64,000 nucleotides of DNA, taken from the NCBI GenBank assembly GCA_024138025.1, contig JAMXBD010000689.1, positions 620,001-684,000 of the forward strand, in the 5' to 3' direction. Of this stretch, positions 10,054-23,429 are shown in pieces. The notes beneath the pieces are model-generated. The model worked only from the letters and a program-made list of their open reading frames with translations. It was not told where the DNA came from and made no database searches. How positions within the stretch are numbered: the first letter of the stretch is position 1; every line of letters starts with the position of its first letter. Source of the DNA: Combretum micranthum. Lineage: Eukaryota > Streptophyta > Magnoliopsida > Myrtales > Combretaceae. Made by a program: the position numbers and the translations under genes.

Positions 10054-11365
10054 GGAGCAAACTTTGGTGATTATGGTTCTTTTTTACCGGCATATGAATG
10101 ATCTCTCTCGAAGGGGACTCGTTCAAGGTCCCCGCAAAGAAACTACAGTGCTGTTAGGTCTCCTCATGTCTTGTCTACAGAGGTAAGTAGACCGAGTTAA
10201 ATTTAGATCATCTTGTTGGCAACTTTGGTGTACCTTCTGTTCGTAAGCATAAAGAAGCTAAATTTGCTGATGCAAGATCAGACAGGATGTGCTTTCAAAA
10301 GAAAGGGCAAGTGAAATAAGGGCCTTTAACAGTCTATCATCTAAAATGTCTGAGAAAGATGTTTCAACTGCTGGACTTACTGACACAGTACCTCTTGCGG
10401 TACAACCTCTCGTTATAGAGGAATGGGTTTGCTGTGATCTGTGTCAGAAATGAAGACTTCTACCTTATGGTAAAAAACTAGAGGAAGTCCCAGACAAATG
10501 GACTTTGTAGCATCCACCAATACAAGTGAGAAGCATAAAAGAAATGGGTGTCATTTGTCATCAATGGAGGTGAAGCATGAGTCTTCAAGTGGTTTGTTGA
10601 AGAAATACTGTGATCAAGCTCTGTTTTCCGCAGAGAGTGCATCCTTAGATTCGAGAACCTGCGGCAAAGGCAGCAATCCAACAAAGAGAAGAAAATGGTG
10701 TCATTCTTCATCAATGGAGGTGAAGCATGAGTCTTCAAGTGGTTTGTTGAAGAAATACTGTGATCAAGCTCAGTTTTCAGCAGGGAGTGCATCCTAAGAT
10801 TCGAGAACCTGCGGCAAAGGCAGCAATCCAACAAAGAAAAGAAAATCGTAGGATTGGATGGCTGACCAGAACAATGGCAGATATCATCATTCTACAAAGG
10901 AAATCGTGGCATTTAAGGAGGAGAGTGGTGAGCAGTTATCTTTAGTAGAAAAGAAGAAACCGAGGGTGCCGGTGACTATAGGAAAATACTCTAGTGAGAG
11001 CGATGGCAACAAGCAATCTAAGAACGATGTTGAGGTGTCCACGAAGTTCTTGGCTGCCCCCTGGAAATCATTTGGCTAATGGTATCAAAAAGGGCAGTGG
11101 GAGGATGGCTCGGAAACCAAGGAAACATCAAAAAATATTTTGACCTCAACATTCGTTGGAACATATAGATTTGTTGAAAGGAGATGCAGGGCACGAGCAG
11201 ATTCCATTAGCTGCTACGTCAAACTCTTCAAAGGTTTCTGGATCACAACAAACTGGAACCAACTATGAAGAAGGAAGAAGTTCGCCTGTAGAATCTGTAA
11301 GGCCATCCAAGTTGGCAAAGTTTAGTTTAAAAGGAGATAGCTTCCGTGGTGAAGGTGTAAACCCA
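10054..11365 (+). pseudogene. CW-type zinc finger gene, pseudogene copy 1 (unit 1)
   Basis: Fragment of a plant CW-domain protein (family annotated as cysteine-tryptophan domain zinc finger proteins; the CW module binds methylated histone H3 lysine 4). It starts in the exon encoding GDYGSFLPAYE just after a CAG acceptor. Lesions: TGA for Arg right after AYE; TGA at 10451-10453 replacing the conserved Trp after WVCCDLCQK; loss of the rest of the CW domain by an internal deletion at about 10512; a 150 bp tandem duplication (10541-10840); a further stop near 10797. Recognisable later parts include KYSSESDGNKQS and GSQQTGTNYEEG. Homology to unit 2 ends about 11345-11365, so the C-terminal half is gone. 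Not functional. Confidence 0.88.
10541..10840 (+). repeat. 150 bp direct tandem duplication inside CW pseudogene
   Basis: 10541-10690 and 10691-10840 are near-identical with a period of exactly 150 bp (50 codons), each containing EVKHESSSGLLKKYCDQA. The unit-2 copy has a single unit (near 36118-36270). Confidence 0.92.
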
Positions 11366-11477
11366 GATTTTTCATATCTCTTAAAAAGTAATTCTAGAGC
11401 TAAAAATCGAAATAAAAATCCTAAAAATCAACCCAAATTAAAACCGAACTCTATAAAAAAAAAAATTCTAAATAAGG

Positions 11478-14038
11478 TCACAACACAGTATATATTTTTC
11501 TTAACTAAGACCCAACTCTTCTTGGAATTTCTACATCCTCAAGATCTCTTTCCCCACTTCAGTAATAGTAATATATTCAACTTCCATGGAAGACAGCACA
11601 GCACATCTTTACAATTTAGATAGCCATGACACATTTGCCCCTACAAAAGTTATATGTACCGTAGAAGTGGACTTTCTAAAATCTACATCACTAGTCATAT
11701 AAACATTTGTGTAACCATTTAACACCAATTTACTAGTACCAAAATATAAACATAATCTAGAATTACTCTTAAGATACCTAAATATCCACTACACTACTTG
11801 CTAGTGTTCTTTACCAAGATTAGCTAGAAGCCAGTTGACAACTATAACTACATGAGCAATATTTGACCTTGTTCATATCATGACATACATCAAACTACCA
11901 ATAGAAAATGCATATGGGATTTTATTTATTTCTTCTTTTTTCTTTCTTATCTGTAGGAAATTACTTCAAACTTAACTTAAAATGACTTCCAATTGGACTA
12001 TTAACTAGTTTAGAATTGCCTCCATGAAACCTCTCCAAGACCTTCTCAATGTACTTTTGCGAGGATAACCATTACTTTCCATTGTTCCTCTCACAAGTAA
12101 TTCTCATATAAAAAAAAAGGAAAGAAACTTACTTTGTAATACCCAGATTTGTCATATCAAAAGAATTTTCTAACTCTCTTTTGAGATCTTCAATTTTTTA
12201 GTATCATTGCCAATAATCGGCATGTCATCCACATATAACAGTAAGATATTGAAATCATCATAGGAGATTTTTTATTTTTTTTTGCGAATATAAAATAACT
12301 ATAAGAAGTTTTAGCATACCCATGATTAGGCATGAAGGAATCAATTTCCCATACCACTTCCTCGAAGCTTGCTTAAGGCCATATAACTCTTTTTCAATAT
12401 GCAAACAAGATTTTCTTTAGCTTTTGCTGTGAAAGCCTTAGGCTATTCTATATAAATTCCTTCCTCCAAATCACCATGAAGGAAGGTTTCTATACATCGA
12501 GTTGCTCGATTCTTAAAATTAAAGTGGCTGCTAACTTAAGCTTAACTTGACTTGAACACATCTTCACCACAGGTGAAAATATTTCTTCAAAATCTACTCT
12601 CTTCTTATTGAAATCATTCATAACCAACCCTACCTTATACCTTAGCTGAGTTGTTCTCTTCTCTTTTTAACTTAAACACCCATTTATTTTTCTTTTAGTA
12701 TTCTCTTGCCTTGTGGTAGCTTTACTAACTTAAAAGTACGGTTCTTGTCTAACGATTGCATCTCTTCTTGTGTGACTTTTAACCACTTCTCCTTATGCTC
12801 ATGAGACATAACCTCTTCATATGCTTTGGCTTTTCTCCATCAATCTAGACCATGTATTCATATGGGGTTATCTATATGGAAGAATTGGGTCAATAGGCTC
12901 ATTATCCCCATACTCATCATTAACTTACTGGGAGGATCTGCCTTAACAATAGTACCATATTTGGCAATTGACACTAAATTTTATTTCTTTTCGATTATAT
13001 ACTGATTTATTCTTCAAATGAAATAACATCTCCGCTTTTAACAACTTTCTTGTCAACCGCATTCCATAATTTGTAACTAAACTCCTCCATAACCTAGAAA
13101 GAAATACCTTTTTGACTTCCCATGAAAATCACCTAGAGTGTTTGAAAAATTCTTGATTTTTACCACATGGAATGTAGCACCGATATTTATTATCTATTTA
13201 AAGCGTATGAATGAGAGGCTATTAAGTTTTTCAACAATAACATCACAATCAAATACAGCTAAAGCAGTATCTTTTTGTTCTTTTTATCCTTACCCTTTTC
13301 CTTTGATTTCTCACGCTTAAAGAAGCTAATTCCATTCTCATATGACCTATTTTATTACAATGCTACCATTTTATATCTTTTTGAGACTTTGACTTTCTTT
13401 TGAACTTGTGGCGGCTTTTACCTTTCTTGCAGTTTCTTGTTTGTCTTTGCCCCTTTGGTTCGATAACCAAGGCCTCCAACTGTGAAGAGGTTTCCAATGA
13501 TTTTCTTCTCATCTCTTTATTTAATATGCTACTCTTAGCAAGCTCTAGGGACACTATGCCATTAGTAACAAAATTACATAAAGACATCTTAAGGGTTTCC
13601 CATGAATATGGCAATGTGCTAAGGAAAAAAAAATCCCTGAATATTATCATCAAACTTCACTCCTCTAGTAGCGAGTTGTTTCATGAATTCTTGGAAATAA
13701 TTCATGTGATCTGCTACTGGAGACCCATCCATGTATTTCAAGGATAGCAATTACTTGATCAAATACATTTTGCTATTACTGATCTTCTTGGTGTATACCT
13801 TTTCAAGTTGGTTTTGGATTTTTAGCATCTTTAGCTATATGGTTCCAAGCATTGTCATCAACACATTATTTAATATAGTTGCATACCTATCTGTACAATA
13901 GGTTTCACTCATCATGTGTAAAACCTTCTAACTTTTGTTCAGCAAACACAAGTTGATGAAATTTCTTTGCATAAAGCAAATATTCCATCCATCTTGCCTG
14001 TCCAAAAAAGCAAAGTTAGGGCCATTTAAGTTGCTCAT
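11478..14038 (-). pseudogene. copia polyprotein relic, unit 1
   Basis: Minus strand, heavily interrupted. From 14038 down: gag start MSNLNGPNFAFLD; capsid part with LPYSWETLKMSLCNFV; a zinc knuckle start YHCNKIGHM near 13340-13360; a protease-like GATFHV near 13170; an integrase C-terminal remnant (YKLWNAVDKKVV) near 13060; reverse transcriptase with TFLHGDLEE and the catalytic YVDD at 12224-12235; and RNase H remnants at 11480-11640. The GAG-pre-integrase and integrase core are missing between protease and integrase C-terminus. Cut at 11478 relative to unit 2. No LTR of its own is recognisable here. Confidence 0.88.
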
Positions 14039-14095
14039 TTTACTTGTACTAGTTTTCTATTTTCAGCTCAATACATATACTATAACTATAGCTAT

Positions 14096-17000
14096 TGTCA
14101 CGCCTCAAAATATGGCTTAGTAGGATTGCCTTAAAGTTATCATACTATGTGTGCACTCATAATATGAGAATAATCTTGCAAGCCAACGATTACAAGACTC
14201 TATCTTATTTGTTTACTTCATAAATTTAATTACATGGATATAATATCTTTATTTAAACTTATTATGAAATCCGATTTTCCATAGCCTATCAAGATCGCAG
14301 AGAATCAGTATCCTCTACCAAATAATAAAAATTAGGTATCAACCAACAAAATATAAGATCTTACTTGATTATACAAGTTATCAAATTTTCAATCTAAGTT
14401 CATCATAATCTACATCTCTAATTTCAATAAAGTCTGATGGAGAAGCACTCTTCATACAATCCTTGCCTAATCCCTATTAGTATTATTTCTGCACAAAAAT
14501 TATTGGAGAGTGAGTGAAACCACGAGCTTAGTGAAATAACCCGACCATACCACATATTAGGCAATAAAAAACAAGTTTAATTAGCAAGTGTATATACAAG
14601 TACAAGCTTAGATAATTCGGAATCCAAACAGGATGTAGATTTATGCCTTATCATCGAGGTTGAAAGGAAGCCATGATGAGTAATATACCGTGCTTAGGAG
14701 AGTCATAGAACTAAGGAAGAATGGGTACCATACACTCTCATAAATTAATTTTAAATATTTCACTCTTATCCTTGGAACAAAGAAACTCTATTAAGTATTA
14801 CCCTTTCATGTTGATACCACGAGTGGTGCTCCTTCGATGCCAGTTTAGTTCTCGCGTAGAGCTGAATGGAACAAAGATACTCTTGTGTAGAACTAGGAAA
14901 ATGTTATTTAGAAAAACCAAGCACCTTACTAGAGAACCGAAATGCTAATACGTAGTGGGGTCACCACTCCTTATATGCAGTATATACAAATGATGCAATG
15001 CATGTCTATTTTCATTTATGGTACTAATAGTTTTTAGTCAGGTTTAAGGTGATCATACAATTCATAGACAAATATCAACATGCTTCATGTAGTAATTATC
15101 ATATAATAGAATTATTGCTTATATTATGATAATTTAGCAATCAAGCATACACTAAGCATCATGTAGTATATCTAATCCCACATGCATACCAGTTGAATAT
15201 ATTATTACAAATGCAGCTATACTACAAGCACAAACAATGTGGTAAGGTCAAAGTTGCTCACCTATTAACATCACTAATTTGTTGTAATCTACTACTGGAA
15301 ATCCAAGAACTGTTTTATTTTTCCTATAAAATGAGATAATAGATATCTATTACCATGCTATTTATTTATATAATGATATTAACGGTATTTTTTAAAGTCT
15401 TAGTCATCAATTTTAGTATAATTTTATTTACCTAATTCGGAGACTTATCTTTATATAAGTTATGTTCTTTTGGTATTGTTGTAGAATTTATATTTATTTA
15501 AGAGAATTCCTCCTAATTTTATAGAATATTTTGAATCTTATTTAATAATCCTATCATTAAGCTTTTATTGTTTATGTGATCTTTTTAATATGTCCACCTT
15601 TAGTTGATATTTGCTATTTATTGTTTATTTTCATTTTGCTTATCTTGTTCTTAATCGACATCTATTTTATTTACGGCATTTTCTTTATTCCAGATTTATT
15701 TAAGTTTCTCTTCCATTAGTGTCCATATGCTAGTGAATTTTTATTATTTCTCTGTTTGTCAACTTTATCTGTCATATGTTCATTGAAATTTATATAGTTA
15801 CATTGTGTTTTTCTTGATCTTATTTCTTGTTATTATCTGTTATTTATGGGATTCACATTATTCTTAATTATGATTTATTTACATTTTCCATTCCTATATA
15901 CTTACCTATATAAAGTAATTATTGTACAATTATTATAATCTAATCTTTTTATCTAATATAACAAAAGTGTTTTCTATTTAAAGGTTATTAAAGTTTAACA
16001 CTTAACAATATTTAAACATACTAATCTTAAAGTATTTATATTATTTATTAAGTTTTATTTTCTATTTTCTTTTTTTTTTTTATTTATGTATATATGTATA
16101 TAATATTGTTTTGGACAAAATAGATTTCGTCCAAAAAAAATTTTGTACGTACGCTTGCATCCAACGCTGCTGCCATTGAGCTTTAAGTTGCCAGTGTTCG
16201 CATGTAATAGAATTTACATGACTTCACTCCAGTGTACACTAGCTCGAAGGCCACCAATGTACCCAACGTACATCGCCGGTGTAGATATGTACGCTGTCGG
16301 CGTTCATGTATTTTTATTTGTAACAAATATTTTACATAACATTTTCCAAAGAACACTGTATGTAGGCCGCTAATTTTTCCATGTACGCTGCTGGTGTATG
16401 GCTGTGTAGGCACTGTTCATCATTTCTTTGTTTTTCTGTTTCGTTTTTCAAAAATTGCCTCATCCTATATGTATTATATCTGTATGTTTAATTATTTTTG
16501 AGTGTTTTGACATGATCATAAGCTACTGTTCATGATCTATCAATACATATAACATCTCATAATATTCATAACTTGTGATTTTCTATCTTATATATATTAT
16601 ATATATATCACAATGTATAATAGAGTTTTAAAGTTGAATATTACCTTGTGGAGTTGCTAAGGTGATGTTTTAACTCTTGCCCAAGCTTGACGAACCTAAG
16701 TTGATAATAACATTGTTTAACTAATGTTTAATACTCATAATAACTTAAAACGAATTTTCCTTACCTTAGCTTGTTGATTTCCTAAGCTTGTATATGTATA
16801 CCTTATTGAAGCTTGGTAATGGTTGTTTTTGCGTGTGTTTTGTGTTGTTGTTTTGAGCTGATATGGTGTTGTTGTTTTTAGGTTGATGATGGGTATCTTA
16901 ATTGCTTTGTTTGTAGTGAATTATGAGAGTATTTGTAGGCAAGGAACAACTGTTTTCCTAAGAAAATTTCGACCAAAAGAGTTGGTTTGTCCAACAAAAC

Positions 17001-17668
17001 CAACTTGTATTTGCTTAGTTTTCATTGCATTTAAGGTGGTGTTTAGTTGGAGATCTTTGGTTGGTTAGATCCTTAGTCATATTGACTTTCTTGTGTGTAA
17101 ATTTGAGCTATTTGCTCATGGAATTCGGTTGCTGCATTTTTAAGGATGTCTTAGCTACCATTCTACACAATTTGCACAAAAAATGAACACTTATTATTAT
17201 AATCTTATTTAGTTGATTATTTATCTTAGTTTTAAGATAGGCTAATTTTGGTTTCAGTCTCTAAGAGTTTCAGAATTCTCTAATCAGGATAATGGTGTAA
17301 TCTAAATTTTTATTTGAAGTCTAGATTGTTAGTTATAGATCTGTTTTTGTTCCCATTATGTGTTTATAACTATAACGGTTCATTCTTAAATTATCGTTTT
17401 ATATCTATAAGCTTTATTGATTATTTACTATTAATGCGCTTGAATTATCATCTTAATTATTTCTATATTTTGAGTTTTTGATACCCACTACAAAATCTTG
17501 TCTTTAGTATCTTTAAGGATCAAAAAGATTTTTTATTCGGATTTTTAGATTATAAATTAGTTTATTACTACTCATAATTAAGTTTATTCTAAAATGTTAT
17601 TGGATCATAAGTTTAATATCTATTTTACATTTGCTATTCTGTTGATTATAAAAATTCTCGGGGTTACA
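14096..17668 (+). mobile_element. long LTR (family 2), probably solo, unit 1
   Basis: 3573 bp from TGTCACGCCTC to CTCGGGGTTACA (TG...CA). These limits match the younger related LTR at 49807-53826 (TGTCAGGCCCCGAG to CTCGGGGTTTACA), whose borders are proved by a target duplication. No coding domains inside. Flanking pentamers GCTAT and AGATT do not match, so the target duplication has decayed or recombination joined two elements. It abuts the leader of the copia relic. It holds a GC-rich CCGGC/CGCC cluster at 16142-16415. Confidence 0.72.
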
Positions 17669-20600
17669 AGATTATATTATGATTTTATTCTCTATAGACT
17701 CAATTTTTTCTAGTTAAAATATTAGTATAATTCAAATATCTAATTAAGGTTTAAATTCTTTAGTATTGATAAGTTTTTTTTTCTTTTTGCGTATTTCATA
17801 ATTCTAAGAATTTATCTTTAAACCATCTTTTTATAATCAATAGGTTCTAGAAATTAATCATCTTTTATTGTAATTGAAATTTAAGGTCAACTATGATTAT
17901 TTATTGAATTATTGATTCTTGTCATAGAATATTATGTTTTACTGTATATGAATTATTTATCCTAATTATTAATAATAGTAGATTTTATAGCAGTATTTTA
18001 TAGTTTTAAAATATTAAAGATAATTGAAAATTATTGTACTATTATTAGAATCTTATTTTTCTAAGTATTTAACTTAAGGAAATTGATTTTGAATTTTAAA
18101 GTAACGATTAGTTTATCATCGATCATTACTTGTTTAAAGTTATGGAAGTCATAATTTGCATTTTGAAATTTTATTGGCAAGGATTCTAATACTTCTAAAT
18201 ATAATTAAATTTGTTTATACTTTAATAATTTTAATAACTTCAAATAACAAAAAATTGGGAGTGATTTTTGCTACTTTTTATTATAGTTTTTTATGATTCG
18301 ATACTATATTTTTAGTAATTATATTATGTAAAATTAGAGGGATTATAGCTATGATACCGCTTGTTGAGGAAAAAAAAATTAGAGAAAAATTACATGCACA
18401 ACGCATGTACACACTATAGTGGAAATAAGTAAGATTTTCTTTTTCCCAATACATATAATATAGGCTTCACAAATATAAAATTTTTAAGCAAAAAAAAAAA
18501 AAAATTAGTCGAGATATTATTTAAATCCATATAGTCATTTACGTATGTACGAAAAAAAATTTAAGAATTTAAAATCTAAATGCTAAAATTCAAGATTAAA
18601 TGACTTTTTGAAGCATATCTAGAAGATATAATTATAATATATGCTTAAAATTTTCCAACTAATTTAACACTGACCCTGGTCAAAAGCAATTCATGGTAAA
18701 TGTTTCCTCACAACTTAACCCAACCCACCCTAGGTTTGGTTCTTCTCGTTGCTTTACTTTTTGAATTTTGTGCTTTGTTTTGCTTTCTTGGAATTCCAAT
18801 ATGACTCCATGGTATGGTCAATACAGATGATACTCTTCACTTTTTGGATTTGGGATCTCCTTTATATGGTGACATGTGGGCTTGTTTGGATTGTCTGTTT
18901 TTTATCTGTATCTGTATCTTTTTTAAAATAATATATGTAAATATATCTGATTTATATCTAAATTTTATCTATATTTGTTCTATTTGATCTTTTAATGAGA
19001 ACTGTTATAGGCCATTCAACATAGAGATTTCAATATTAATCACTTTGCATATATTATATATATGTAAACGTATATGTATCTCGTCAAGCATAAGAGCGAC
19101 CTAATTCATTATAAACAATATATAATTACATTAGTTGATGGTAAATTCTTTTTCCATACTAAATACAACTTTTTATATTTTCCTTCGTTTGCTCTGTTTT
19201 CAAAATCTGAAAAAAAATACATAAAAAGTTAATGTTTATGGATAAATTCAAATAAAATATTAACGTTTTAAATAATTTAAAAAATAAATTAAAGTTTTAC
19301 AAAATATGTCAAATAAGGGGTGAATATTTTATCTATTAAAAAAAAGAGAAATGTTTTAAATGGATGATAAATGGATAAAAAGAGATTCTATTAATAGCTG
19401 TGAGATTTTCCTTTGAAACCACTATAATTTAATGTTTATGTATTTTTGGTAAATAATAGTTGAAAATAATAATGTTAGTAGCAGTTGTGTGAGGTGAACT
19501 ATTGTCATGGACATGATTTAAGCAGAATTAGCAAGTGAAGTTAATGGGAAATTATGTAGGTAATTTTGTATTATTAAACAACTTTTATATCTCATATATA
19601 TTGGATGAAAATCAGATCAAATATAAGAAGTTTTTGCAGAAAATCATCATTACTTTCCTTTGTTTTTCTCCTTCTTTAAAACCTTCAGTTTTTACAATAG
19701 ATTCTTTATTTGCATACTTATATATAATTTTAACTATTTAAACAGTAATGTTTTATTTAACCTACTTTATAAAATATTAATTAGTTTTTTTTTTTAACAC
19801 TCAAAAACTTACATCAAACATTGATATTTTCCTAGATAATTTGCTCCTTCATTTCTTTAATCATCACCTCACCCCGGTTACCTGGAAGCGTGTTCAAGGA
19901 TAAAAATAATTTACTTGTTCAACTTGATCACACAAGTTCATAGACAAAATGTGATGTTCCAGACAAAGCTTAGCCTTCTCGGCAAAAAAAAAAAAAATAT
20001 ATATATATTTATATATATATATATATATTGTATAACCTTTTTTTGTTAAATTATTGACGGTATCCCATTTGCTGAATCACGGTGCCGACAATGACGGTGT
20101 TGCACATGAAATCATTGGACCGCACATGCCGTAATGACAAAGCTTTCTTGATCTCTTATTCCCACTAAAAAAGCTAAAGGGGAAAGGTTTCCCATTGCGG
20201 TTGCCTTGACTTTAAAACATTGTAGAATTTTAATTAAGGAAATTAAAAAATATCCTTTCTTAAAGTTTTATTAATTATCTTTTAAAAGAGAATTTCTTCC
20301 TTCTAGAGAGATCTTTTACTCATTATTAAAAAATTACAACTCCATTTCTATGTTATGTAATTTCTGTAAACCAAGAGTATTATGATATTATATCATCGCA
20401 AAACAAAAAAACATATTTATATATGCAAATATAAAATAAGACGACATCTCAATCTGTTCACATAAAGACTGATGAGCCAAAAAAAAAAAAAAAATGGCAA
20501 CTATAATTGGCTAAGAGGAAAAAAAAAAAAACCATACTATGAGCCTATCATGTTGCTTTTTTGACATATACAATATAAGATAAGACGAAATCTAAATGCA

Positions 20601-20744
20601 TTTACATAAAAGAGTAATGAGGAATAAAAAAAAAGGCAAACTAAATTTTTTTTTTTATCTTTTACTTTAGTAATTATATTGGTAAATTAAATTGTAAATA
20701 TAGCTTTTCAATTTGATTCATTCATATTTAGACTCTTATATATA
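17669..20744. other. AT-rich spacer, no gene recognised (unit 1)
   Basis: Homologous to 55499-58595. Short ORFs here are not conserved between the two copies. Contains A and T runs and an AT microsatellite near 19993-20030. At 18876-19010 unit 1 carries about 135 bp unrelated to the corresponding stretch of unit 2. Confidence 0.75.
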
Positions 20745-21714
20745 TGTCATGCCTTGAATAGGGTCAAGTTATATTTTGTTTAATCATGTATAACACTTAA
20801 GCGTCATATGTAAAGGCTCTCCTAAACTATTTGTTTATCGCAATCGTTTGTTAAGTAGTTTTAGATTTTAAAATTATTTAATTAGGCTTTAAAATCATGA
20901 AATAATACAGTAGATGAGTAACAAAAATACCTAAGGTAGATGATTAGCAATACAATGAGAATGATAAATGATTTTACAACCGTGAGCACAACTAAACCCT
21001 CAAAAGAGATATGAATTTGAAAGACATTTACAACTTTCATTTGAGAATACACATTGCTCAGTGTTCGTGGCCACTCTGCTCATCAACAAACTCGCACAGA
21101 TCTGTCCTATACATATAAGCATCAAGTTGAAACCACCAACACCTGAAAAGTAAAGAAATGAGTTGAAACCTAGTACACAATGATGCACGCACATAAACTA
21201 TATGCAATGCAATAACCAACAGGTTATAGTTATTATTCATGGCGATTCAAACAACATATAAGCACTCACACTTCGGACAATAAGCCATGGGAATCTAGAG
21301 GTACCGAGTAGCAGTAATTACTTAGAGAGTTGATTAAAGCAGGACGAATACCTTAACCTTCTAGAGAAATTTCTATGTAATAGTCTTGTTCAAGGTTCAC
21401 AGCCGTTACGCATCCCTAGCTTGAATTAAATGATAGATGACAAAAATACATTCAATTATTAGATCATCTTTAGGTTTTAGTTCATTTGAGATGCCTATCC
21501 TAGGTAAAAACAACATATGTTATTGTGTACGTGATATCATATTAGTAGTTGGTAATTGATCACATGGTAGACAAAAGATCGAACGGATATCTATTCAAGA
21601 AAGATTAATCTATATAAGAACTGTGTATACAAACTAGTGATTCAAGTCATATTGATTAGCAAATTAAGATAAGGACTTATATAGTATAAGGCCTTGAGTT
21701 GTATTGGAATTAAG

Positions 21715-22560
21715 TCCATTTAGGATGGCTGGGCTTAGGTGATTTGGACTAAGCTAATTGAATTTACTGTTTGGATGTATTGAGCCTTTGGGGATCTTAA
21801 ATTAGGCCCAACAAGAAATTATCTAGATTTTACATTTTTTGGGTGATAGACTTTAGGGTTTACTAATTGAGCCCATTAAGGAGTGTAGATAATAAGTTAG
21901 GTGGAATTGAGCTCTATATTGAAATTAGGTCCAATTAGAATAATATTGGTTATTGGACCTAAAAATTTAGTTAAAGCTTAGTGGAAATGAATTTTTCTCC
22001 TAATTAAGTTATTGAACTTTCTAACTTTCTATTTAGGCCCATTAAAGGTATTTTAAGATATTTGGGCCCATGCAATGAATTTAGACCCAATTAGTTAAGT
22101 CAATACGAGGAATTGATAATGAACTTAAAATATTTTAAAATTAGACCCAATTGAAATAGGTAAAGGATATCGGGCCCTTAATTTAGAACTCAAACCCATA
22201 AAGCATAAAAATTAGATATAGACTACATTTGGGAGTTTAGGCCTTAATTAGCTAGAAAAAACTTGATAAGATTTAGATTGGGCCCGTTTGGAGTATATAG
22301 GCCTAGTTGGCTAGATATTATGTTTTTGGGCCTAAGGTTATATTTCTAAACAAATTTTAGTTGATAAAACCCACTTGTAGTTATTTAGTAAATATGGACC
22401 ATAATTTATTATTTAAACCCAATTGATACTAAATTTATCTACTAATTCAAATTGTCTAAGCCCAAATATTTATAAAAACCCATTTTAATACTAATATCTA
22501 TTTGGAGCTCAATTTGGCTAATGGGCCTATTGATCTAATCTTATGACCCAAATCATTTAT
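21715..22560. repeat. dispersed GGCCCA / GGGCCC-like motif array
   Basis: About twenty variants of GGCCCA, GGGCCC, GCCCATTA and GACCCAATT, in both orientations, in roughly 850 bp of otherwise AT-rich DNA. Conserved at 59575-60440. Such motifs resemble plant site II promoter elements and occur in some LTRs; no gene starts nearby. Confidence 0.65.
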
Positions 22561-23398
22561 TTAGACTCTAGGTTCATATTCATCCTAATTTAATTAAATA
22601 AATAACTTTATTAAGTCAAATTGTGATTAAATTAATCAAACCTACATTTTACTAAATCTAAATCATGCTCAGTTCATTCAATTCATTTTCGGTCCAAAAA
22701 TAAAGTCATTTTAAATATCAGAAGAATTAGATATTAACACAATTTTTCTTGCCAAGATGCAAATACATACATATTTATTAAATTTTTATCTTATCAACTC
22801 ATTAAATCATGTCAAAATGCATGTCAAATAAAACCTATTGTGTCACCATATTTGTAACAAATAATGCTGACAAAATCATAAAGCTGTTTGAATAAATCCT
22901 AAAATCCTTATTTAACCAAGAAGAAGAAAATAAATCCTAAAATCATTCTTTGTTTCGGCACATTTCATGTCTCCATTTTATCTTGTTTATTTTATTTATC
23001 ATTTTTATTATTTCACATAGTCATCCGCATGGCAGGACACATTTTTATTCGGCATACATAAAATGCCGACATTGATAATATATGTATATATGATGATGAT
23101 TTACGCAGAGTCATTAATCATCTAGGTTCATGAATTGCTGATTAGACTATATACACCCACGATATAAAACAATATTCAACTGTTAAGAGTTTATCGAATC
23201 AATACAAATAATACAATTTTAAAATCACATACTGATTCAATCCGGCAAGGCAATTGATCCATTTCCTTGTACTTAATTGCTAAACATAAAATATATACAT
23301 AATTATAATTGCCGCCGCACATTCATTTCACGTCCATAAAATGCCGAAAGCGACAAAGTATCCAAACATTATGTTTTCTGCAAGTACTGGTTTCCAAA

Positions 23399-23429
<31 letters not shown>

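Noticed and set aside
16143..16413. Overlapping 76-codon ORFs on both strands
   Set aside because: They lie in the CCGGC-rich part of an LTR and are broken in the unit-2 copy.
18749..18931. 60-codon ORF with a partial copy at 56577
   Set aside because: Hydrophobic low-complexity frame whose second half is replaced in the other unit; no start context or family match.
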